NCBI GenBank assembly: GCA_035557475.1
Contig: DATMDV010000377.1
Coordinates: 1 to 5,959 of the forward strand
Reading direction: 5' to 3'
DNA length: 5,959 nt
Source: JALOLG01 sp035557475
GTDB taxonomy: Bacteria; Actinomycetota; Acidimicrobiia; Acidimicrobiales; Ilumatobacteraceae
In this document: piece after piece, positions 1 to 4,992 of the stretch
How the letters are laid out: every line of letters starts with the position of its first letter
Numbering within the stretch: position 1 is the stretch's first letter
The notes under the pieces: generated by a model
Databases searched by the model: none
Seen by the model: only the letters and a program-made list of their open reading frames with translations
Told to the model about the DNA's origin: nothing
Program-made: the position numbers and the translations under genes

Positions 1-647
1 ACGACCTTGCGGACCTTCGGGATCGACTCGGTGCCAAACCCCAAGGCGGCGATGCCGGCCGGTCCGTTGACCCGGAACACGTCGCGCAGTCCGAGCTTGC
101 GGCACACGACGAGCACGGCGGGATCGACGTCGCCGCCGCGACCCGGGATCGGCGGCACGACGAGCGCGAGCTGCGGAACTCCGGCGACGACCGCGGGGAC
201 CGCCAGCTGATAGGTGACGCTCGGGTAGCTGGCCTTGCCAGACGGCGTGAACAGCCCGGCCGACGACACCGGCGTGAACTTCTCGCCGACCGTCAAACCC
301 GGCTCGGACTCGAAGCTCCAATCGGTGGTGCGCGACAGCTGTTGCTCGTTGAAGGCCCGGATATGGGCGATGGCGTCATCGATCGCCGCGTCCACCGCCG
401 GATCGACGACGGCCTGCGAGAACTCGTCGTCGGTGATGCGCAGTCCGTCCGGTTCGACCGTCGTGCCGTCGTGGCGCGCCAACGCGTCGCACACGGCCGC
501 GTCGCCGCGTTCGCGGACGTCGTCGATGAGCGCACTGATCGAAGCGCGCAGAGTGGGGTCGAAGATGTCGTCGAGGCCCCTCGCGCAGAGGCGGTCGCGC
601 GCGTCCTCCGACATGTCGGCCCACCGTTGGCGACGCATCACCGTCAT
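1..647 (-). CDS. Histidinol dehydrogenase-family protein (N-terminal 215 residues, cut by window edge)
   Basis: This reading frame is open from an ATG at 647 to the left edge without a stop. The product matches the histidinol dehydrogenase (HisD) family, NAD-dependent enzymes whose type member oxidises histidinol to histidine in the cytoplasm. Visible family blocks are VRERGDAAV (residues 44-52), GLFTPSGKASYPS (131-143), PAVVAGVPQ (151-159) and IAALGFGTESIPKV (199-212). The zinc-ligand and catalytic His/Glu regions would lie beyond the edge. Against E. coli HisD, Tyr130 aligns with Phe133, and Gln188 of the GGAQA motif aligns with Ala197 within NGPAG. Both are NAD-contact positions in E. coli. 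The neighbours are purine genes, not his genes. I therefore read it as a HisD-family dehydrogenase, possibly a paralogue with another substrate, and give no symbol. ATGs at 638 and 614 are alternative starts; 647 is preferred because a -10-like hexamer lies 8 bases upstream. No Shine-Dalgarno is visible. Confidence 0.85.
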   Translation of the reverse strand, partial: MTVMRRQRWADMSEDARDRLCARGLDDIFDPTLRASISALIDDVRERGDAAVCDALARHDGTTVEPDGLRITDDEFSQAVVDPAVDAAIDDAIAHIRAFNEQQLSRTTDWSFESEPGLTVGEKFTPVSSAGLFTPSGKASYPSVTYQLAVPAVVAGVPQLALVVPPIPGRGGDVDPAVLVVCRKLGLRDVFRVNGPAGIAALGFGTESIPKVRKV

Positions 648-655
648 CGGCGGGC

Positions 656-661
656 ACGGTA
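656..661 (-). promoter_or_regulatory. Candidate -10 hexamer of the HisD-family gene
   Basis: Read on the minus strand this is TACCGT, a TANNNT-type -10 element ending 8 bases before the ATG at 647. The transcript would begin at or within two bases of the start codon, which fits the lack of a ribosome binding site. The hexamer is the exact inverted copy of the one serving purA at 679-684. Inferred from position and motif only. Confidence 0.45.
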
Positions 662-678
662 GCGGCGGTGCGGGACAG

Positions 679-684
679 TACCGT
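679..684 (+). promoter_or_regulatory. Candidate -10 hexamer of purA (leaderless)
   Basis: TACCGT fits TANNNT and ends 7 bases before the purA ATG at 692, placing the likely transcription start at or next to the A of the start codon. No purine-rich ribosome binding site precedes the ATG. With a 17-base spacer the -35 site would fall on 656-661, which is the -10 hexamer of the divergent gene. Inferred from position and motif only. Confidence 0.45.
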
Positions 685-691
685 TCCGGGA

Positions 692-1966
692 ATGCCCGTC
701 ACCGTCGTCGTCGGCGCCCAGTGGGGTGACGAGGGCAAGGCGAAGATCATCGACCTGCTCGCCAAGGAACACACGTACGTCGTGCGGTACCAGGGTGGGC
801 ACAACGCCGGGCACACCGTCGTCGTCGGCGACCAGAAGTACGCCCTCCAGCTCGTGCCGAGCGGTGTGCTGTACGACCACGTGGTGCCCGTGATCGCCAA
901 CGGCGTGGTGGTCGATCTGCCGACGCTTTTCCACGAGATCGACGTGCTCGAGTCGCGGGGCATCTCGTGTAGCGATCTCCGCGTGTCGAGCCACGCCCAC
1001 CTCATCTTCCCGTGGCACCAGGCCCACGACGCGATCGCCGAGGCGATGCGTGGTGACGACAAGATCGGCACCACCCTGAAGGGGATCGGTCCGGCGTACG
1101 CCGACAAGGCCCGGCGGGTCGGGATCCGCGCCGGCGAGGTGCTCGATCTCGATTCGTTCACGAGCGCGGTCCGGGCGCGGGCGGTTGCCGAGAACACCCT
1201 GATCCAGGACGCGGGTGGCGAGACGATCGATGTCGACGACGTCGTCACCCGCTTCGGTGATCTCGGGGCCCGTCTGCAGCCGTACGTGTGCGACACCGTC
1301 GGCCTGTTGCACGACGCGCTCGCGGCCGGGGTGCAGATCCTGCTCGAGGGAGCTCAGGCGACGTTCCTCGACCTCGACCACGGCACCTATCCGTACGTCA
1401 CGTCGTCGAATCCCACCGCCGGCGGGGCGTGTGCCGGCACCGGACTCGGTCCGCGCGACATCGATCGCATCGTCGGTATCAGCAAGGCGTACACGACGCG
1501 CGTGGGTGCCGGCCCGTTCCCGACCGAGCTGACCGATCACGACGGCGACACACTCGTCGACGTCGGCCGCGAGTTCGGCACGGTGACGGGGCGCCGCCGG
1601 CGCGCCGGTTGGCTCGACTGCGTGATGCTGCGCCAGGCGATCCGGCTCAACAGCCTCACCGAGCTGGCGCTCACCAAGCTCGACGTGCTCGACGGCTTCG
1701 AGACGGTCAAGGTCTGCACCGGGTATCGGATCGACGGCGAGCTGCTCGCCACGTATCCCGATCGCGCCGACGTGCTGGCGAGGGTCGAGCCCGTGTACGA
1801 GACGATGCCCGGATGGCGCACCGATCTGTCGGAGGCGCGCCAACCGGACGCGCTGCCGGCACCCGCCCGGTCCTTCATCGAGCTCGTCGAGAACCAGGTC
1901 CGCATCCCCGTGAAGGTGATCGGTGTGGGCGCCGAACGCGATGACTACTTGTTGTGGACGGCGTGA
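692..1966 (+). CDS. purA: Adenylosuccinate synthetase
   Basis: PurA joins IMP and aspartate using GTP to give adenylosuccinate, the first committed step from IMP to AMP, in the cytoplasm. The 424-residue product has the usual bacterial length. Its blocks in order are: GAQWGDEGKAK (8-18) with the catalytic Asp13; QGGHNAGHT (34-42) with the catalytic His41; the IMP loop GTTLKGIGPAYADK (126-139); EGAQATFLDLDHGTYPYVTSS (219-239); KAYTTRVGAGPFPTEL (265-280); TGRRRRAGW (299-307); TKLDVLDG (328-335). Three loop residues differ from the common consensus: GKGK is GKAK, TTGR is TTLK, and GAQGT is GAQAT. The catalytic residues are kept. The ATG at 692 is chosen because MPVTVVVGAQWGDEG is the normal family start; an in-frame GTG at 668 would add eight unmatched residues. 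It is followed by purB 67 bases downstream and is divergent from the HisD-family gene. Confidence 0.97.
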   Translation: MPVTVVVGAQWGDEGKAKIIDLLAKEHTYVVRYQGGHNAGHTVVVGDQKYALQLVPSGVLYDHVVPVIANGVVVDLPTLFHEIDVLESRGISCSDLRVSSHAHLIFPWHQAHDAIAEAMRGDDKIGTTLKGIGPAYADKARRVGIRAGEVLDLDSFTSAVRARAVAENTLIQDAGGETIDVDDVVTRFGDLGARLQPYVCDTVGLLHDALAAGVQILLEGAQATFLDLDHGTYPYVTSSNPTAGGACAGTGLGPRDIDRIVGISKAYTTRVGAGPFPTELTDHDGDTLVDVGREFGTVTGRRRRAGWLDCVMLRQAIRLNSLTELALTKLDVLDGFETVKVCTGYRIDGELLATYPDRADVLARVEPVYETMPGWRTDLSEARQPDALPAPARSFIELVENQVRIPVKVIGVGAERDDYLLWTA

Positions 1967-2020
1967 CGGCCGGGCCCGTCGCCACACCCCCCGCCGCACC
2001 GTGGGCCGGGCATGACGGCG

Positions 2021-2043
2021 GCGTGACCACACCATGATCACGC
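2021..2043 (+). promoter_or_regulatory. Hairpin with the purB start codon in its loop
   Basis: GCGTGA at 2021-2026 pairs with TCACGC at 2038-2043, leaving an 11-base loop that contains the purB ATG (2034-2036). A four-codon ATG...TGA mini-frame at 2012-2026 ends inside the left arm. This could favour re-initiation at purB after upstream translation. The stem is only 6 bp, so this is a weak call. Confidence 0.25.
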
Positions 2044-3335
2044 GGTACTGCACACCGGAGATGACTGCCGTGTGGTCCGACGTCGCGCGGTTCCAACGGT
2101 GGCTCGAGGTCGAGTTGCTGGCAGCCGACGCGCACGCCGCGATCGGCGTCGTGCCGGTGGCCGAGGCGGTGGCGTGCCGCGAGCGGGCACCGACCATCGA
2201 CGAATCGTTCGTCGAGGCAGTCGCGGCACGCGAGGTGGTCACCGATCACGACGTGGCCGCCTTCGTCGACGTGGTGCAGGACGCGATCGGCGAACCGGAA
2301 GGGTCGTGGATCCACTACGGGTTGACGTCGACCGACGTCGTCGACACCGCCCTGTGCTGGGCGATGCGGGATGCGGTCGCATTGCTGATCGTCGCCTCCA
2401 CCGACTTGCTGCGCACGCTCGTCGATCTGGCCCTCGCCCACCGCGACACGGTGATGATCGGCAGGACGCATGGCATCCACGCCGAGCCGACGACGTTCGG
2501 CGCCAAGGCCGCCCTGTGGGCGCTCCAGGTCGACCGCGATCGGGCCCGGCTCGACGCTGCCCTCGCGGCGGTTTCGGTGATGAAGCTGAGCGGCGCGGTG
2601 GGGACTTACTCGAACGTCCCACCAGAAGTCGAGGCGCACGTCGGCCATGCCCTGGAATTGACGCCGGTACCCGCCACGCAAGTCGTCGCACGCGATCGTC
2701 ACGCCGAGTTCCTCTGGGCGTGCACGGCCGTGGGCTCGACGTGCGAAGCCGTGGCCGTCGAGCTCCGACACCTGCAGCGCACCGAGGTGGGCGAGGTTCG
2801 CGAGGGGTTCAAGCCCGGCCAGAAGGGTTCGTCGGCGATGCCGCACAAGCGCAACCCGATCTCGGCCGAGACCATCTCCGGGCTCGCGCGGGTGCTCCGC
2901 GGGAATCTTCAAGCCGGGCTCCAAGATGTCGCCTTGTGGCATGAGCGCGACATCTCGCATTCGTCGGTCGAGCGTGTCGTGCTGCCCGATTCGTCCCAGC
3001 TCGCCCACTACGTGATGCGTCGTCTCACACGACTGTTATCGGGCCTCGAGATTCTGCCGGACCAAATGTTGCATAACCTGTGGTCGAGCCACGGGCTCGT
3101 GTTCAGTCAGCCGGTTCTCCTTGCACTCGTGCGCTCCGGGAAGACCCGCGATGAGGCCTATCGGATCGTGCAACGAAATGCCATGAAGGCATGGGACGAA
3201 CGGAGCGATTTCCGAACGTTGCTCGAAGATGATCCCGATGTATCCGTCGATTCGCTCGACGAGGCGTTCGACCTTTCTCGATCGCTCCGCAATCTCGGCA
3301 CGGTCTTCGACGCCCTCGACGACATCTCGATCTGA
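2034..3335 (+). CDS. purB: Adenylosuccinate lyase
   Basis: PurB releases fumarate from adenylosuccinate to give AMP, and from SAICAR to give AICAR in IMP synthesis. It is a cytoplasmic homotetramer of the fumarase/aspartase superfamily. The 433-residue product matches the short, Bacillus-type PurB. Visible motifs are DHDVAAF (71-77), GLTSTDVVDTA (96-106), GRTHGIHAEPTTFG (143-156) with His146 as the likely catalytic acid, and the superfamily signature KGSSAMPHKRNPI (264-276), whose serine-containing loop supplies the general base. HERDISHSSVERVVLPDS (303-320) follows. An in-frame TGA at 2013 excludes a much longer start, and MITRYCTPEM is a typical PurB N-terminus. No Shine-Dalgarno and no -10-like hexamer precede the ATG, so the gene probably depends on the purA transcript. 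A short hairpin puts the start codon in its loop. One leucine codon (residue 335, 3036-3038) is TTA, which is rare in GC-rich genes. Confidence 0.97.
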   Translation: MITRYCTPEMTAVWSDVARFQRWLEVELLAADAHAAIGVVPVAEAVACRERAPTIDESFVEAVAAREVVTDHDVAAFVDVVQDAIGEPEGSWIHYGLTSTDVVDTALCWAMRDAVALLIVASTDLLRTLVDLALAHRDTVMIGRTHGIHAEPTTFGAKAALWALQVDRDRARLDAALAAVSVMKLSGAVGTYSNVPPEVEAHVGHALELTPVPATQVVARDRHAEFLWACTAVGSTCEAVAVELRHLQRTEVGEVREGFKPGQKGSSAMPHKRNPISAETISGLARVLRGNLQAGLQDVALWHERDISHSSVERVVLPDSSQLAHYVMRRLTRLLSGLEILPDQMLHNLWSSHGLVFSQPVLLALVRSGKTRDEAYRIVQRNAMKAWDERSDFRTLLEDDPDVSVDSLDEAFDLSRSLRNLGTVFDALDDISI

Positions 3336-3350
3336 CCTCAACAACGCGAA

Positions 3351-3394
3351 CTGTCTGCTCCAGATCGCGGATATCCGCGGTCTCGAGCAGACAG
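3351..3394. terminator. 44-base near-perfect palindrome between convergent genes, probable bidirectional terminator
   Basis: Two 22-base arms (3351-3372 and 3373-3394) meet with no unpaired spacer. Twenty of the 22 positions pair in Watson-Crick fashion. The exceptions are 3361/3384 (C-C) and 3365/3380 (T-G, a wobble in the plus-strand RNA). The outer 10 bp, CTGTCTGCTC with GAGCAGACAG, and the central 14 bases CGCGGATATCCGCG are perfect. It starts 15 bases after the purB stop and faces the convergent gene ending at 3455. Only a short TTTT (3403-3406) follows on the plus strand, so it lacks a classical U-tract. U-poor hairpins are plausible terminators in GC-rich actinobacteria; a protein-binding site is the alternative. 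Confidence 0.6.
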
Positions 3395-3416
3395 AACGAG
3401 GGTTTTGAAACTTGTG

Positions 3417-3432
3417 CTGACCAGCGGGTCAG
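3417..3432 (-). terminator. Small hairpin after the 139-residue gene, possible terminator
   Basis: CTGACC and GGTCAG form a perfect 6-bp stem around a 4-base loop, 22 bases past the stop codon of the minus-strand gene at 3455. In minus-strand RNA it is followed by a short GUUU, not a real U-tract. It may terminate that gene alone or act together with the large palindrome at 3351-3394. Confidence 0.35.
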
Positions 3433-3454
3433 TCAGTAAGGCTGCCGAATCGTT

Positions 3455-3874
3455 TCAGGACGAGCGGGAGATGCCGGCCCGTTTGAGCACGCCCGCTTCG
3501 ACGCCGACCTCGCGCCACGAGGAGTACGAGATCCCTTGTCGTTCGCTGTACCCCTTGGCGACCGACACGAACGCATCCTCGAGTGTCGACGTGTCGACGC
3601 TCGACTCCATGGAGGCCAACTCGTCGGACAAGTTGCGACGTTCCTGGACGAGTTTCAGTTCGCTCAGGGGATCGGCGTCGACCAATGCGTCGTCGATCGC
3701 GGCGAGCCGCTTGTTGATCGAATCCGCCGTCCGCTTGCGACCCCGCTTGGGCTTGGAGGAACGCAAGGCTTCGAGGTAATCCCGAACGGCTCGGCCTTCG
3801 GTGCGTCCCTGTGCGAGAGCAGCCTTGTGTTCCTTGGTCATGGGCCCTTTGGGGCCTCGCTTTTTCGCAGCCAT
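3455..3874 (-). CDS. Basic 139-residue protein of unknown function, actinobacterial type
   Basis: I recognise the pattern as one recurring in actinobacterial hypothetical proteins but know no assigned function. Three parts are visible. The N-terminus (1-50) is lysine/arginine-rich, with KKRGPKGPMT at 4-13 and a second basic patch, KPKRGRKR, at 41-48. The middle (52-90) is charged and probably helical, with a coiled-coil look (INKRLAAIDDAL, KLVQERRNLSDELASME). The C-terminus carries a compact block, YSERQGISYSSWREVGVEAGVLKRAGI (109-135), that could fold as a small helical domain. There is no signal peptide, membrane segment or cysteine. The basic ends suggest nucleic-acid binding, which is inference only. 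It converges on purB and follows the F420-dependent oxidoreductase gene in the same direction with a 107-base gap. The ATG at 3874 is supported by a TAGACT hexamer exactly 6 bases upstream. Confidence 0.85.
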   Translation of the reverse strand: MAAKKRGPKGPMTKEHKAALAQGRTEGRAVRDYLEALRSSKPKRGRKRTADSINKRLAAIDDALVDADPLSELKLVQERRNLSDELASMESSVDTSTLEDAFVSVAKGYSERQGISYSSWREVGVEAGVLKRAGISRSS

Positions 3875-3880
3875 ACCGCG

Positions 3881-3886
3881 AGTCTA
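3881..3886 (-). promoter_or_regulatory. Candidate -10 hexamer of the 139-residue protein gene (leaderless)
   Basis: On the minus strand this reads TAGACT and ends 6 bases before the ATG at 3874, so the hexamer sits at -12 to -7 if transcription starts on the A of the start codon. No ribosome binding site and no clear -35 hexamer are seen; the region upstream is unusually AT-rich for this window. Confidence 0.5.
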
Positions 3887-3913
3887 CGCGGACGAGTCGG
3901 CGTTTTCTAATTC

Positions 3914-3928
3914 ACTGATCAGATCAGT
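3914..3928. promoter_or_regulatory. 15-base dyad, possible operator
   Basis: ACTGATC-A-GATCAGT is a perfect 7-bp inverted repeat around one central base. It lies about 40-54 bases upstream of the predicted transcription start of the 139-residue protein gene, where an activator or repressor often binds. It is within a relatively AT-rich intergenic stretch. The regulator is unknown. Confidence 0.35.
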
Positions 3929-3940
3929 CCATTTGGGAAT

Positions 3941-3951
3941 GTCGGACCGAC
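3941..3951. repeat. 11-base dyad
   Basis: GTCGG-A-CCGAC is a perfect 5-bp inverted repeat around one base in the gap between the F420-dependent oxidoreductase gene and the 139-residue gene. It is short enough to occur by chance; it is recorded because it neighbours another dyad (3914-3928) and the tandem repeat starting at 3953. Confidence 0.25.
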
Positions 3952-3952
3952 C

Positions 3953-3993
3953 ATCACGTGAGTCGAATCACCTCAGTCGAATCACGTCAGTCG
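3953..3993. repeat. 14-base tandem repeat, about 2.9 copies
   Basis: AGTCGAATCACCTC (3961-3974) and AGTCGAATCACGTC (3975-3988) differ at one base. They are flanked by a partial copy ATCACGTG (3953-3960) and a partial AGTCG (3989-3993). The repeat contains the stop codon and the last codons of the F420-dependent oxidoreductase gene on the minus strand, so its present 3' end may result from repeat slippage. Confidence 0.7.
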
Positions 3994-4923
3994 TGGGGCG
4001 ACCTCAGTTGCCAGAACATCGAGGTGCTCGAGGTCGGCGAGATCGAGGATCTGAAGGTAGATCCGGTCGATACCAGCATCGATCCAGCGTCGCAGCGTCG
4101 CCGCGGTTTCGTCGATCGTGCCGGCCGCACCGTTACGGCGGAGCTCGTCGGGTTCGCGGCCGATCGCCGCGGCGCGTCGTACGACTCCGGCCTCGTCGAC
4201 CGCCGCGCACGCCACCACCGCTGTCGACCACACCATCGTGGCCGGATCGCGGTCGATCTTCTCGCAGGCCGCGGTCACGCGATCGCGTTGCTCCGTGAAC
4301 GCCTCGACCGGCGCGAACGCGAAGTTGAACTCCGCCGCGTACCGCGCGGCCAGTTCAGGTGTTCGGCGTGGCCCTTTGCCCCCCACGATGATCGGCGGGC
4401 CGCCCGCCTGGACCGGCTTCGGAAGTGCCGGGGAGTCGGAGAGGACGTACTGCTCGCCGTCGAACGAGTAGGTCTCACCCTCCGCCGTGCGCCACAGCCC
4501 GGTGATGATCGCGAGTTGTTCCTCGAGCCGGTCGAAACGGGTGCGGACGTCGGGGAACGAGATGCCGTATGCGCTGTGCTCCGCCTCGAACCAGCCGGCA
4601 CCGAGGCCGAGCTCGATCCGCCCGCCCGACATCTGGTCGACGCCGGCCACCGTGATGGCGAGCGGCCCCGGGAGCCGGAACGTCGCCGATGTGACGAGCG
4701 TGCCGAGGCGGATGCTCGACGTGTCCCTGGCGAGCCCGGCGAGCGTCGTCCAGGCGTCGCTCGGCCCGGGGAGACCTGTGACGCCGCCCATCTTGAGGTA
4801 GTGGTCGCTGCGGAAGAAGGCGCCGAAACCGAGCCGTTCCGCTCTTGCCGCGACGGCGAGGATGTCGTCGTACGAAGCGCCCTGTTGGGGCTCGATGAAG
4901 ATGCGCAAGTCCGTGAGGTCCAT
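3982..4923 (-). CDS. LLM-class F420-dependent oxidoreductase (Rv1855c-like family)
   Basis: This 313-residue protein belongs to the luciferase-like (bacterial luciferase/F420) TIM-barrel superfamily. Members transfer hydride to or from cofactor F420 on varied, mostly unknown substrates in the cytoplasm. The family pattern is clear: IFIEPQQGASYDDIL (8-22), LGFGAFFRSDHYLKMGG (31-47), SSIRLGTLVTSATFRLPGPL (69-88), the barrel block MSGGRIELGLGAGWFEAEH (98-116), FDRLEEQLAIITGLW (130-144), and PPIIVGGKGPRRTPELAARYA (176-196). The length is typical. I assign it by recall to the Rv1855c-like subfamily; the substrate cannot be read from sequence. The ATG at 4923 (MDLTDLRIF) is preferred over a TTG at 4950 that would add nine unmatched residues, and a TACGCT hexamer lies 6 bases upstream of it. 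It is divergent from the secreted-protein gene and points toward the 139-residue gene. The stop codon lies in a 14-base tandem repeat. Confidence 0.93.
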   Translation of the reverse strand: MDLTDLRIFIEPQQGASYDDILAVAARAERLGFGAFFRSDHYLKMGGVTGLPGPSDAWTTLAGLARDTSSIRLGTLVTSATFRLPGPLAITVAGVDQMSGGRIELGLGAGWFEAEHSAYGISFPDVRTRFDRLEEQLAIITGLWRTAEGETYSFDGEQYVLSDSPALPKPVQAGGPPIIVGGKGPRRTPELAARYAAEFNFAFAPVEAFTEQRDRVTAACEKIDRDPATMVWSTAVVACAAVDEAGVVRRAAAIGREPDELRRNGAAGTIDETAATLRRWIDAGIDRIYLQILDLADLEHLDVLATEVAPRLT

Positions 4924-4929
4924 CGGGCG

Positions 4930-4935
4930 AGCGTA
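4930..4935 (-). promoter_or_regulatory. Candidate -10 hexamer of the F420-dependent oxidoreductase gene (leaderless)
   Basis: On the minus strand this reads TACGCT and ends 6 bases before the ATG at 4923, so transcription would begin on the start codon. No ribosome binding site is visible. A TTGACG at 4950-4945 resembles a -35 box but is only 9 bases from the hexamer, too close to act as its partner. Confidence 0.45.
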
Positions 4936-4954
4936 TGACTCCCGCGTCAACTGC

Positions 4955-4984
4955 CTGAAACGCCGCGCACCGGGTCATTACGAT
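4955..4984 (+). promoter_or_regulatory. Candidate promoter of the secreted repeat protein gene
   Basis: CTGAAA (4955-4960), four of six matches to TTGACA, is followed after 18 bases by TACGAT (4979-4984), a TANNNT -10 element. The hexamer ends 8 bases before the ATG at 4993, predicting a leader of zero to two bases. The divergent oxidoreductase promoter lies within the same 69-base gap. Confidence 0.45.
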
Positions 4985-4992
4985 CGGTCGCC

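Noticed and set aside
668..691. GTG at 668 as the purA start
   Set aside because: It adds eight residues with no match to PurA N-termini and would overlap the -10 candidate; the ATG at 692 gives the standard start.
235..729. Plus-strand open frames over the HisD-family gene (7-210, 235-729, 342-662)
   Set aside because: The minus strand here encodes recognisable HisD blocks throughout; these frames are low-complexity shadows.
1965..1980. GACGG/CCGTC hairpin just after purA as a terminator
   Set aside because: It has only a 5-bp stem, no T-tract, and purB downstream seems to need the purA transcript.
644..2242. Long minus-strand open frames antisense to purA (also 376-1296) and one antisense to purB (1875-3008)
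   Set aside because: They run opposite clear purA/purB genes, have arginine/histidine- or serine/threonine-rich compositions typical of GC-rich shadow frames, and show no family motif.
3405..4298. Plus-strand frames over the 139-residue gene and the oxidoreductase (3405-3779, 3536-3910, 3801-4298, 3958-4938)
   Set aside because: No motif, composition of shadow frames, and they conflict with better-supported minus-strand genes.
4924..4950. TTG at 4950 as the F420 oxidoreductase start
   Set aside because: It adds nine unmatched residues, while the ATG at 4923 fits the family start and has a -10-like hexamer 6 bases upstream.
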